Assembly: GCF_019049245.1 (NCBI RefSeq)
Contig: NZ_JAGMUK010000074.1
Location: forward strand, 58,309 to 122,308
Length of the DNA: 64,000 nucleotides
Direction of reading: 5' to 3'
From: Streptomyces sp. AC555_RSS877
Lineage (GTDB): Bacteria > Actinomycetota > Actinomycetes > Streptomycetales > Streptomycetaceae
Of this stretch, positions 17,072-25,443 are shown one piece after another. The notes under the pieces are model-generated. The model had not been told where the DNA came from. It saw only the letters and a list, made by a program, of their open reading frames with translations, and ran no database searches. Numbering within the stretch: the first letter of the stretch is position 1; each line of letters opens with the position of its first letter. The position numbers and the translations under genes were made by a program.

Positions 17072-18058
17072 TCAGACACCCGCGAGTGCGGGCGTGGTGG
17101 TGAGGCCGAGGAGCTTCTCGGCGTTCTGGTGGCCGATCTTGAGCCGGTCGGCGTCGCTGATCGGGGCGTTCTGCAGGAACGTCGTGGCCGTCTCGATGTC
17201 CTCGAAGGGGTAGTCGGTGCCGAAGAGTATGTGGTCGGCGCCCATCGAGAGCAGGGCGGTGAGCAGCGGGGCGGGGGAGCAGACGCCGCTGGTCGTGATG
17301 TAGAGGTTGTGCCGGATGTACTCCGAGGGGCGCCCGCGCTTGAGCTCGATGCCGTGGTGCGCGTGGAACTCCCAGCGGGAGTCCATGCGCCACATCACAT
17401 AGGGCAGTCCCTCTCCCATGTGGCCGAGGAGCAGCTTGGCGTTCGGGAAGTCGTCGAAGACCCCGCCGAAGATGAGGCGCAGGGCGTGGGTGGCGGTGTC
17501 GATGCCCCAGCTCCACATCGGTCCGACGAGTTCGGGGTGTCCGGAGAGCACGTGCGCGGTGTCGACGCCGTTGGCCGGGTGCAGATACAGCGGTACGTCG
17601 AAGTGCTCGGCGCGCTCCCAGACGACGCGCAGGGCGGGGTCGTCCAGGTACCGGCCGTGGGTGTGCGCGTTGACGAGGGCGCCGCGCAGGCCGAGCTGGG
17701 TGACCGCGCGTTCCAGTTCGTCGGCGGCGGCCTGGGGGTCCTGGAGGGGCAGGGCGGCGAAGCCGGAGAAGCGGTCGGGGTGCTCGGCGATGACGCCGGT
17801 GAGGAAGTCGTTGACGGTGATCGCCTGGCGTACGGCGGCCTGCGGGTCCTTCTCCGCCTGGAGGCCGGGGGAGTTGAGTGAGAGCACCTGCATGTCCAGG
17901 CCGGCGGCGTCCATGCCGTCGAGGCGTTCCTCGGTGAGGTCGAGGAGCCGCCGGGAGGCCTCGGCCCACGCGTGGGGCTGGGCGATGGAGGCGGTGGAGG
18001 TGCCGTGGCCCACCAGGTCAGGGGTCACGAAGTGTTCTTCGAGGCCGATCAGCTTCAT
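17072..18058 (-). CDS. Amidohydrolase-family decarboxylase (gamma-resorcylate decarboxylase type)
   Basis: This 328-residue metal-dependent enzyme would remove CO2 from 2,6-dihydroxybenzoate to give resorcinol. It aligns by eye with gamma-resorcylate decarboxylases along its length: LEEHF at residues 6-10 (Glu/His ligands), ALPLQDP, VPLYLHP (His), LGHMGEGLPYVMWRMD (His) and LFGTDYPFEDI (Asp). Length (about 327) fits. The ATG at 18058 follows GAGGAGAA. It is the first gene of the minus-strand operon. Salicylate- and other hydroxybenzoate decarboxylases share this fold, so the exact substrate is inferred from the neighbouring resorcinol/hydroxyquinol genes. Confidence 0.85.
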   Translation of the reverse strand: MKLIGLEEHFVTPDLVGHGTSTASIAQPHAWAEASRRLLDLTEERLDGMDAAGLDMQVLSLNSPGLQAEKDPQAAVRQAITVNDFLTGVIAEHPDRFSGFAALPLQDPQAAADELERAVTQLGLRGALVNAHTHGRYLDDPALRVVWERAEHFDVPLYLHPANGVDTAHVLSGHPELVGPMWSWGIDTATHALRLIFGGVFDDFPNAKLLLGHMGEGLPYVMWRMDSRWEFHAHHGIELKRGRPSEYIRHNLYITTSGVCSPAPLLTALLSMGADHILFGTDYPFEDIETATTFLQNAPISDADRLKIGHQNAEKLLGLTTTPALAGV

Positions 18059-18308
18059 TGCGGAGTTCTCCTCGGGGAATGTCGTACGCGGGATCTCGTG
18101 GGCGGGCTTCGTTCTGTGTTCGAGGTCCCGTAGGCAGACGGGGTGTGGCGGCGCCCGGCTCGGTGTGAGTGGCCGGGGCGGATGAGATGCGCGGGTGTGT
18201 GCGCCGAAGGACGAGCGGCTCGGGCGGCTGCGGAACGGGCCGCCGGTGTGGCGGGGGCAGTCGGGGGAGGACCGCCACCGCTCCCGCAGTTCACCAGAAC
18301 GTAATGCG

Positions 18309-18323
18309 TTCCGCAATAGTGAA
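18309..18323. promoter_or_regulatory. Possible IclR-type operator in the divergent promoter region
   Basis: TTC-N9-GAA (TTCCGCAATAGTGAA) with a central near-dyad resembles IclR-family operators. An imperfect AACG/CGTT repeat lies just before it. A plus-strand TAAGAT at 18326-18331 could be a -10 box for the IclR gene. The 338-nt gap 18059-18396 between the two divergent genes contains no other gene. Confidence 0.35.
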
Positions 18324-18396
18324 TGTAAGATCTGTTGTAGCGGCCGCCTCGATAGGCTGACCGCGTTCATGCACCCGCAGGGGAGAAGGCTGCGCT

Positions 18397-19179
18397 GTGA
18401 CCACGACTGACCCCAGGGAGAACGGGGAGCGGCAGGGCATCCAGTCCGTCGAGATGGCGATGCGAGTCCTGCTGGCGCTGGAGAGCGGCGGCGGTGCGCT
18501 GAGCCTGTCGGCGATCGCGCAGGCGAGCGGTATGCAGCCCAGCAAGGTGCACCGCTACCTCGTCAGCCTCGGCCGCATCGGCCTGACCTCACAGGATCCC
18601 GCCTCGGGCCTCTACGACTTCGGGGCCGCGATGCGCCGCATGGGCGCCGAGTCGCTGCGCCGCACCAACGAGGTGGCGGTGGCGAGCGGCCATGCGACGC
18701 AGCTCCGCGACCGCACCGGTCACTCCGTGAACCTCGCGGTCTGGGGCGACCGCGGCCCCATCGTGGTGAGCTGGGCGTACGGCACCCGACCGCTGCCCCT
18801 GACGGTGCGCGTCGGCGCCACGCTTCCGCTGCTCACGTCGTCCGTGGGCCAGGTCTTCCTGGCCCACCTGCCCGAGAGCCTCACCGAGGAGGTGTTGGGC
18901 GAAGAGCTCCGCGGCAAGGAGGGGGAGTGGACGGCCGAGCGCCTCGCCGCCACCCGGGCGCAGATCCGCGACGACGGACACGTCGTGACGCACAGCGGCG
19001 TCATCCCGGGCATCATCTCGGTCGCCGCGCCCGTCTTCGCGGCAGGCGACCCACTGCCGCTCGCCGTCTCCGTCGTCCTGCCCGAGAGCCTCGGCACACC
19101 GGACCACATGGCCGAGGTGACCCAGGAGTTGCGCGACACCGTGGCCGCGGCCTCGCACGAGCTGGGACACCTGGCGTAG
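18397..19179 (+). CDS. IclR-family transcriptional regulator
   Basis: This 260-residue protein has an N-terminal winged helix-turn-helix (about 12-75: SLSAIAQASGMQPSKVHRYLVSL) and a C-terminal IclR effector domain (about 90-255), which binds small aromatic or keto acids in many relatives. GTG at 18397 follows GGGAGAAGG. It diverges from the decarboxylase-hydroxylase-transporter operon and is the natural regulator of it; IclR-type TsdR plays this role for the gamma-resorcylate genes of Rhodococcus jostii RHA1. Whether it represses or activates cannot be told here. Confidence 0.9.
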   Translation: MTTTDPRENGERQGIQSVEMAMRVLLALESGGGALSLSAIAQASGMQPSKVHRYLVSLGRIGLTSQDPASGLYDFGAAMRRMGAESLRRTNEVAVASGHATQLRDRTGHSVNLAVWGDRGPIVVSWAYGTRPLPLTVRVGATLPLLTSSVGQVFLAHLPESLTEEVLGEELRGKEGEWTAERLAATRAQIRDDGHVVTHSGVIPGIISVAAPVFAAGDPLPLAVSVVLPESLGTPDHMAEVTQELRDTVAAASHELGHLA

Positions 19180-19187
19180 AGCCAGTC

Positions 19188-19997
19188 CTACGCGACAGGG
19201 CGCGGGCCGGCCACCTCGTCGTAGTAGGACTCGGCGGAGGGGCCGAGGACCTCGTGGGCCTCCAGGAACATCTCGTGCGCCTCGTGGCCCACCCAGCCCG
19301 CGGGAAGGAGATCCGTCGGCAGGTCCGGGTCGCGGAAGGGGAACTTGCGGTAGTCGTAGGTCAGCCGCATGCGCTCGACCATCGCCTCCTCGGGGCTGAG
19401 GTGACCGGCCCGGTACGACGGCATCCGGCTGCGGTAGGTGCGCAGCAGCTCCCGGTAGTCCTCGTTGAGGGCGGCGAGGTCCCAGCCGCGCGCCGCCATC
19501 TCGCGATCGACGGTCAGACCCCCGGACTGGCAGCGCAGGGTGTCCAGGCGTACCGCCGGCTCGTCCGCGAACTTCTCCCGGACCTGCTGGAGCCGGTCGT
19601 GCGGGGAGACGTAGGTGGACGGGGCCAGGGGGCCGAAGCCCAGCCAGGCCAGCTCCTTGCGGATGCGGTCGCGTACACCGCGCTCCGTCTCGGGGACCGA
19701 GTAGATGACCATGTGCCAGTGCCGGTCCCAGTCGGACGGGGCCCGGTCGAAGATGCGTGCGCGGCCCTCGTCGAGGAGCCGGAGACTGCGCTTGTTGAGC
19801 GTGTAGACCGTCTCCCTGCCCTCGCGCCGGACGTCGAACCAGTCCTCCTTGCGCAGCCGCGCGAGGACCACCCGCACGGTGCTCTCGCCGACGCCGAAGC
19901 AGCCCATCAGCGCGCTGAGGGTACGTAGCCGGGCGGCGCCGCCGCGATAGCGGACGTAGTCGCCGAACAGGTCGAAGACGATCGATCGAGGCTTCAC
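19188..19997 (-). CDS. PaaX-family transcriptional repressor
   Basis: The 269-residue protein has the PaaX layout: an N-terminal winged helix (RSIVFDLFGDYVRYRGG, STVRVVLARLRKEDWFDVRREG), a central Cas2-like ferredoxin domain (HWHMVIYSVPETERGVRDRIRKEL) and a C-terminal domain ending near YDEVAGPRPVA. PaaX repressors sense aryl-CoA thioesters, and phenylacetyl-CoA is the classic ligand. It diverges from the salicylyl-CoA operon, so salicylyl-CoA or gentisyl-CoA is a sensible effector. It is convergent with the IclR gene, with only 8 nt between stops. Confidence 0.9.
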   Translation of the reverse strand: MKPRSIVFDLFGDYVRYRGGAARLRTLSALMGCFGVGESTVRVVLARLRKEDWFDVRREGRETVYTLNKRSLRLLDEGRARIFDRAPSDWDRHWHMVIYSVPETERGVRDRIRKELAWLGFGPLAPSTYVSPHDRLQQVREKFADEPAVRLDTLRCQSGGLTVDREMAARGWDLAALNEDYRELLRTYRSRMPSYRAGHLSPEEAMVERMRLTYDYRKFPFRDPDLPTDLLPAGWVGHEAHEMFLEAHEVLGPSAESYYDEVAGPRPVA

Positions 19998-20120
19998 GAA
20001 ACTGACTATGCCACAGGGACGGCCGTCGCAAGGACGAACCGTCTGACCGGCAAAATGCTTGTTTTCGTTGGAGAAGCGGCGTCGACGAAGCGCGACAAAT
20101 TATTCACGCCCGTGTATCCA

Positions 20121-20137
20121 TTGACACGAGATGTGTC
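20121..20137 (+). promoter_or_regulatory. Possible -35 box with overlapping dyad before the salicylate operon
   Basis: TTGACA at 20121-20126 matches a -35 consensus and overlaps the perfect dyad GACAC-N5-GTGTC (20123-20137). No convincing -10 box follows at standard spacing. A PaaX-type repressor could act here. This is suggested by sequence and position only. Confidence 0.3.
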
Positions 20138-20180
20138 CGGGCCTGAGTCTGGGCCTGTACTCGACGTGGAGGCAGGAGCC

Positions 20181-21698
20181 ATGGTTACTCGGATCGCTTG
20201 CGTGGGAGGCGGCCCCGGTGGGCTGTTCTTCGCAGCGCTCATCAAGCAGGCCGATCCGTCGGTCGAGGTGACGGTCTTCGAACGCAACCGCGCGGAAGAC
20301 ACCTTCGGCTTCGGCGTGGTGTTCTCGGATGCGACTCTGGCCGCCATCCACGCGGCGGACCCCGTGCTGCGCACAGCGCTCGCGGACCACGGCCGGCACT
20401 GGGACGACATCGAGGTGCGGCTGAAGGGGCAGCGGATCCGGTGCGGTGGCAACGGCATGGCGGCCATCACCCGCAGGACCCTGCTCCAGCTGCTGCACCA
20501 AAGGGCCGAGGAGGTCGGGGTCGAGCTCCGGTTCAGCCACGAGGTTCCCGCTGATCCGGCCGAGCTGGCCGACTACGACGTGATCGTGGCCGCCGACGGG
20601 GCGAACTCCCGGCTGCGCGACCGGCTCGCCGACGTACTGGTGCCGGAGGCGGAGGTCGCGACCGCCAAGTTCATCTGGTTCGGCACGGACTATCTCTTCG
20701 ACGGCCTGACCTTCGTGCACGAGCACGGCCCGCACGGCACGTTCGCCGTGCACGGCTACCCGATCAGCGACAGCGTGAGCACCTTCATCGTCGAGACGGA
20801 CGAGGAGTCCTGGCGCAAGGCGGGCCTCGACGAGTTCGACACCGCGCAGCCGCCCGGACCGAGCGACGAGAAGAGCAAGGCGTACCTGGAGAAGCTCTTC
20901 GCCGAGCAGATCGACGGGCACGAACTGCTGGTCAACAACTCCCGCTGGGGCAACTTCCGCACCCGGCGCACCCGGCGCTGGCACAGCGGCAACGTCGTCC
21001 TGCTCGGCGACGCCGCGCACACCGCGCACTTCTCCGTCGGCTCCGGTACCAAGATGGCCCTGGAGGACGCCGTCGCCCTCGCCGACAGCCTCCTCACCCA
21101 CCGCGACGACCTGCCGAGCGCCCTGGAGGCGTACGAGGCGGCCCGGCGCCCCTCGGTGGAGAAGATCCAGGGCTCCGCCCGGCCGAGCCTGTCCTGGTGG
21201 GAGCACTTCGGGCGCTACCACGAGGCGTTCGAACCGACGCAGTTCACCTTCCACTTCATCTCCCGCAGCATCGGCAAGGAACGGATCGCGCGCCGCGACC
21301 CCGAGTTCGTCGACCAGGTCGTACGGGACTGGCGTGCGGCGCACGACGGACGCGATCCCCTGGACACGCCCTTCCGGGAGTTCGGCGGCCGGCGGCTGAC
21401 CTCCCAGGAGCTGACGGCGCTGCGTGCCGAGGGATGCCGGTGGCTCACCGCACCCGAGGGTGAGGCTCAACTGCCGCAGGTCTACGACGAGTTGGCCGAC
21501 GCCCTGAGTGGTGACACGCCCCCGGAGCTGGTCGCCGTACAAGGGGGGACCCCGTTCACCCGGTCGCTGCTCGCCGAACAGGCCCGGCTGGTGCACGGCA
21601 TCCCCGTACTGATCGTGGAGGACACGATGGACGACGACCGGGCTGAAACGTTGCTGCTGTCCGGGCGCGCCGACCTGGTGGCGGGGGAGCAGGCATGA
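20181..21698 (+). CDS. sdgC: Salicylyl-CoA 5-hydroxylase-type FAD monooxygenase
   Basis: This 505-residue flavoprotein would hydroxylate salicylyl-CoA to gentisyl-CoA. It shows the FAD motif IACVGGGPGGLFFAALIKQ, the conserved GFGVVFSDATL and the GD motif NVVLLGDAAHTAHFSVGSG. This is the SdgC/aminobenzoyl-CoA monooxygenase type. The last 100 residues (TPFTRSLLAEQA, GIPVLIVEDTMDDDRAETLLLSGRADLVA) resemble only the tail of the old-yellow-enzyme domain that follows the monooxygenase in the larger two-domain relatives; the rest of that domain is absent. The ATG at 20181 has GGAGGCAGGAG upstream. It overlaps the next gene by ATGA. Confidence 0.85.
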   Translation: MVTRIACVGGGPGGLFFAALIKQADPSVEVTVFERNRAEDTFGFGVVFSDATLAAIHAADPVLRTALADHGRHWDDIEVRLKGQRIRCGGNGMAAITRRTLLQLLHQRAEEVGVELRFSHEVPADPAELADYDVIVAADGANSRLRDRLADVLVPEAEVATAKFIWFGTDYLFDGLTFVHEHGPHGTFAVHGYPISDSVSTFIVETDEESWRKAGLDEFDTAQPPGPSDEKSKAYLEKLFAEQIDGHELLVNNSRWGNFRTRRTRRWHSGNVVLLGDAAHTAHFSVGSGTKMALEDAVALADSLLTHRDDLPSALEAYEAARRPSVEKIQGSARPSLSWWEHFGRYHEAFEPTQFTFHFISRSIGKERIARRDPEFVDQVVRDWRAAHDGRDPLDTPFREFGGRRLTSQELTALRAEGCRWLTAPEGEAQLPQVYDELADALSGDTPPELVAVQGGTPFTRSLLAEQARLVHGIPVLIVEDTMDDDRAETLLLSGRADLVAGEQA

Positions 21699-23758
21699 GC
21701 ACCGACCTGACGCCGCTCTTCGCGCCCGAGGGCGTGGCCGTGATCGGCGCCTCCCGGCAGAGCGGCAAGCTGGGCGCCGCCATGGCCCGCTCACTGGCCC
21801 CCTTCCCCGGCGCCCGCGCCCTGGTCAACGCACGGAGACCGGAGCCCGCCGAGGGCGTCTACGCCTCGGTCGCCGAAGCAGCCGCCCACACCGCCGGACG
21901 GCTCGACCTGGCCGTCCTGTGCGTACCCGCGGCCGGCTGCGCCGACGCCCTGGCCGACGCGGCCGCCGCCGGCTGCCGTGCCGCGCTGGTCTGTGCCGGC
22001 GGTTTCGGTGAGGCGGGCCCGGAGGGCGAGGCCCACGCGGACGCACTGCGCCTCGTCGCCCAGGAGACCGGGATCCGACTGCTCGGACCGAACACCTCCG
22101 GATTCTTCGCTCCCCACATGGGCCTGACGGCCAGCTTCGTGCCCGCGGCAGGACAGCTCCCGGCCGGGGACATCGCGGTGGTCGCGGCCAGCGGCGGCGT
22201 CAACCACGCGCTCTCCTTCGACCTGGTCGCCGCTGGCAACGGCATCAGCCTCGGCGTCGGCATCGGGGCGGGCCTCGGCGTGACCGCCGCGGACGTCCTG
22301 GAACACCTCGCGGGGGACAGTCGTACGACGGCCGTGGCGCTGCACCTGGAGACGGTGCCGGACGGGCCGCGGCTGGTGGAGGCCGTACGGCTGGTGACCG
22401 GCGTCAAGCCGGTCGTGGCCCTGGTCGTCGGCCGCAGCGACGTCGGTGACTTCGCCCGGTCGCACACCGGAGCGCTCGCCACCTCCTGGCGTACGACGCG
22501 GGCCGCGCTGCGGCAGGCCGGGGCCGTGGTCGTGGACGACGAACGGGAGCTGGTGGACGCGCTCACCGCCCTGTCCCGCATCCAGCTGCGTCCCCACCCG
22601 GACCCCGGGCTCGCCATCGTGACCGCCCAAGCGGGGCCGGGGCTGCTGCTGGCGGACCGGGCGGGCGCCGACAGCATCCGGATGCCGGAGCTGGCTGAGA
22701 GCACCCAGCGGGCGCTCGGCGAACTGCTGCCCCCGCTCACCTACCAGCGCAACCCGGTCGACACGGGTCGGCCCGCCGAAACCTTCGCGCGCGTGCTGGA
22801 CACCACGGCCACGGATCCGGCGGTGGACCTGCTCGCCGTCTACGCACTCACCGAGCCCGACAGCGTCGACCTCGCCTCCGCCGTCCAGGACGCCGGCCTC
22901 GGCACGCAATCCCCGGCCGTCGTGGTCGTCGGCGGCCTCCCCGAGGATGTCGCCGAACAGCGTGCGCGCCTGCACAAGGCGGGGATTCCGGCGCTGACCG
23001 GACCCGCTTCCGCCGCGAATGCCGTACGGGCTCTGGTGACGCATGCCCGACAGCGGGCTGTGCGCACCGAAGGGTCAGCCGACGGGTCGCGGCAGGAGAC
23101 GGCCGCCGCCGTGCCGCCCGGTCCGCTGGACGAGGACGCCGCCAAGACGTTCCTCGCCTCGCTCGGCATCCGTACCCCGAACCGCCGCGCCTGCGACACA
23201 CGAGCCGACGCCCACCACGCCCTGCGCCTGCTGGGCGGGCCCGTCGCGGTCAAGGTGCTCGATGCCGCGATCCTCCACAAGACGGAGATCGGCGGAGTCC
23301 ACCTGGGCGTGCGCACCCCCGACGAACTCGACGCGGCCCTGGACGCCATCGGCGCCGACCGCCGCTACCTGGTCGAGGCCATGGCCCCGGCCGGTGTCGA
23401 CCTCGTGCTCGGCGCGCGCCGCGACCCCGTCTTCGGGCCGGTCGTCCTCGCCGGGCTGGGCGGCACCGCCGCCGAGGCGCTCGCCGACGTGGCGATCCGG
23501 CTCGCCCCGCTCTCCGTCGCCGAGGCCGCCGGCATGCCCGACGACCTGGCTGCCCGCGCCCTGCTCGACGGCTGGCGCGGCGGGCCGGTGCTGGACCGCG
23601 CCGAGTTCGGGCGGGTCGTCGCGGCACTCGGCGCCTGCCTCGCCGCGAGCCCCGACACCGCCGAGATCGAGATCAACCCGCTGCGGCTCACGGCCGAGGG
23701 ACTGATCGCACTGGACGCCGTGATCGTCCCCACCGCACCACCCGCACAGGACCGCTAA
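21695..23758 (+). CDS. ADP-forming acyl-CoA ligase (acetate-CoA ligase-like, fused alpha-beta)
   Basis: The 687-residue protein has an N-terminal CoA-binding Rossmann domain (1-130: LFAPEGVAVIGASRQSGKLG). Succinyl-CoA synthetase-like ligase domains follow (NTSGFFAPHMG; AASGGVNHALSFDL) and then a C-terminal ATP-grasp domain (about 470-687: GGPVAVKVLDAAILHKTEIGGVHLGV). The phospho-His expected in this family is not obvious: the site usually reading GHTG appears as RSHTGALATSWRT. Such enzymes make or break acyl-CoA using ATP/ADP. Lying between the hydroxylase and the AMP-forming ligase, it may recover energy from gentisyl-CoA or related thioesters. It overlaps the upstream gene by ATGA. Confidence 0.85.
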   Translation: MSTDLTPLFAPEGVAVIGASRQSGKLGAAMARSLAPFPGARALVNARRPEPAEGVYASVAEAAAHTAGRLDLAVLCVPAAGCADALADAAAAGCRAALVCAGGFGEAGPEGEAHADALRLVAQETGIRLLGPNTSGFFAPHMGLTASFVPAAGQLPAGDIAVVAASGGVNHALSFDLVAAGNGISLGVGIGAGLGVTAADVLEHLAGDSRTTAVALHLETVPDGPRLVEAVRLVTGVKPVVALVVGRSDVGDFARSHTGALATSWRTTRAALRQAGAVVVDDERELVDALTALSRIQLRPHPDPGLAIVTAQAGPGLLLADRAGADSIRMPELAESTQRALGELLPPLTYQRNPVDTGRPAETFARVLDTTATDPAVDLLAVYALTEPDSVDLASAVQDAGLGTQSPAVVVVGGLPEDVAEQRARLHKAGIPALTGPASAANAVRALVTHARQRAVRTEGSADGSRQETAAAVPPGPLDEDAAKTFLASLGIRTPNRRACDTRADAHHALRLLGGPVAVKVLDAAILHKTEIGGVHLGVRTPDELDAALDAIGADRRYLVEAMAPAGVDLVLGARRDPVFGPVVLAGLGGTAAEALADVAIRLAPLSVAEAAGMPDDLAARALLDGWRGGPVLDRAEFGRVVAALGACLAASPDTAEIEINPLRLTAEGLIALDAVIVPTAPPAQDR

Positions 23759-23769
23759 GGAGAACGACC

Positions 23770-25443
23770 ATGCCCAGGCCGAGCAGCAAAGGCGCTGTGC
23801 CCTGGCCCGAGGAGTACGCCAGGCGCTACGCCGACAAGGGCTACTGGGAGGGCCATGCGATCGGCGACCGGCTCCACGCCGTCGCCGACGCCACTCCCGA
23901 CACGGTCGCGCTCGTCGACGGCGACCGGCGGCTGACGTACCGGCAACTCGCCGAGCGCGCGGACGCCGTGGCGCTCCGGCTGGCCGCGCTCGGGCTCCGC
24001 CCGGACGACCGGCTCGTGGTGCAGCTGCCCAACACCGCCGAGTTCGTGATCCTCGCCTACGCCTGTCTCCGTCTCGGCGTGATCCCGGTGATGGCACTGC
24101 CGGGACACCGCAGACACGAGATCGGCTACCTGGTCGAGCACAGCGAGGCCGTGGCCATCGCCGTACCGGGCTTCCTCAAGGACCACGACCACCAGGCGAT
24201 GGCCTTCGAGGTCGCCGGCGGCTCACCGACCCTTCGGCACGTCCTCGTACTCGGCGACAAGGTCGGCGACGACGCCGTGGACCTGCGGGAGTTGTGCGCC
24301 GCGCCCGGCACGCCGGCGGACCGGGCCGCCGTGGACGCGTACCGGCCGGACAGCCGCTCGATCGCCGTCTTCCTGCTCTCCGGCGGCACCACCGGGCTGC
24401 CCAAGCTGATCACCCGCACGCACGACGACTACCTCTACAACGCCCGCCGCAGCGCCGAGGTCTGTGAGTTCGGCGCCGACACGGTCTACTTCGCCGCGCT
24501 GCCCCTCGGGCACAACTTCCCGCTCGCCTGCCCCGGCCTGCTGGGCGTACTGCTGAACGGCGGCCGGGTGGTGCTGGGGTCCCCCAACCCGGAAAAGGCG
24601 TTCCCGATCGTCGAACGAGAGCGCGTCACCGCTTCTGCTCTGGTTCCGGCCATCGCCCAGCGTTGGCTGGACCACCACCGGGAACACCCGGGGACCGACC
24701 TGAGCTCACTGCGGATCCTCCAGGTCGGCGGCTCCCGGCTCGCCGACCACGTCGCCCGCCGTGTCCGCCCCGAACTCGGCTGCACGCTCCAGCAGGTGTT
24801 CGGGATGGCCGAAGGCCTGCTCAACTACACGCGCCCGGACGACCCGGAAGACATCATCTGTACGACGCAGGGGCGCCCCATGTGCGAGGACGACGAACTC
24901 CTCGTCGTCGACGAACTGGGCAACCCGGTCCCCGACGGGGCCCCGGGGGTGCTGCTCACCCGCGGCCCCTACACCCCGCGCGGCTACTACCGCGCCGACG
25001 AGCAGAACGCCCGCGCCTTCACCGAGGACGGCTGGTACCGCACGGGCGACATCGTGCGGCTGCTGCCCGACGGCAACCTGGTGGTCGAGGGCCGCGACAA
25101 GGACATGATCATCCGGGGCGGGGAGAACATCTCCGCCGAGGAGATCGAGAACTTCGCCTACCAGACCCCCGGCGTCGCCCGCGCCGCCGCCGTGGCGATG
25201 CCCGACGCACAACTCGGCGAGCGCGTCTGCCTCTACGTCGTACCGGAACCGGGACACACGGTGGCCCTCGACGACATCCACCACGTCATGGAGAACGCGG
25301 GTACCGCCCGCTTCAAGTTCCCTGACCGGTTGGTGACGGTCCCCGAACTCGCCGCCACCAAGGTCGGAAAGATCGACAAGAAGGCCCTGCGCGCCGACAT
25401 CACGCGCCGCCTCGACGCCGAAGGAACCCCCGATGACCAGTGA
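23770..25443 (+). CDS. sdgA: Salicylate-activating AMP-dependent CoA ligase
   Basis: This 557-residue ANL-family enzyme most resembles 2,3-dihydroxybenzoate/salicylate-AMP ligases. It shows the P-loop LLSGGTTGLPKLITRTH, the A5/A8 region GWYRTGDIVR then GRDKDMIIRGGENISAEEIE, and the A10 lysine in KVGKIDKKALR. In Streptomyces sp. WA46, SdgA is an AMP-ligase-like protein that acts as a salicylyl-CoA ligase and feeds SdgC; the neighbours here give the same context. GGAG precedes the ATG at 23770, 11 nt after the previous stop. It would commit imported salicylate to the pathway. Use of another hydroxybenzoate cannot be excluded. Confidence 0.87.
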   Translation: MPRPSSKGAVPWPEEYARRYADKGYWEGHAIGDRLHAVADATPDTVALVDGDRRLTYRQLAERADAVALRLAALGLRPDDRLVVQLPNTAEFVILAYACLRLGVIPVMALPGHRRHEIGYLVEHSEAVAIAVPGFLKDHDHQAMAFEVAGGSPTLRHVLVLGDKVGDDAVDLRELCAAPGTPADRAAVDAYRPDSRSIAVFLLSGGTTGLPKLITRTHDDYLYNARRSAEVCEFGADTVYFAALPLGHNFPLACPGLLGVLLNGGRVVLGSPNPEKAFPIVERERVTASALVPAIAQRWLDHHREHPGTDLSSLRILQVGGSRLADHVARRVRPELGCTLQQVFGMAEGLLNYTRPDDPEDIICTTQGRPMCEDDELLVVDELGNPVPDGAPGVLLTRGPYTPRGYYRADEQNARAFTEDGWYRTGDIVRLLPDGNLVVEGRDKDMIIRGGENISAEEIENFAYQTPGVARAAAVAMPDAQLGERVCLYVVPEPGHTVALDDIHHVMENAGTARFKFPDRLVTVPELAATKVGKIDKKALRADITRRLDAEGTPDDQ

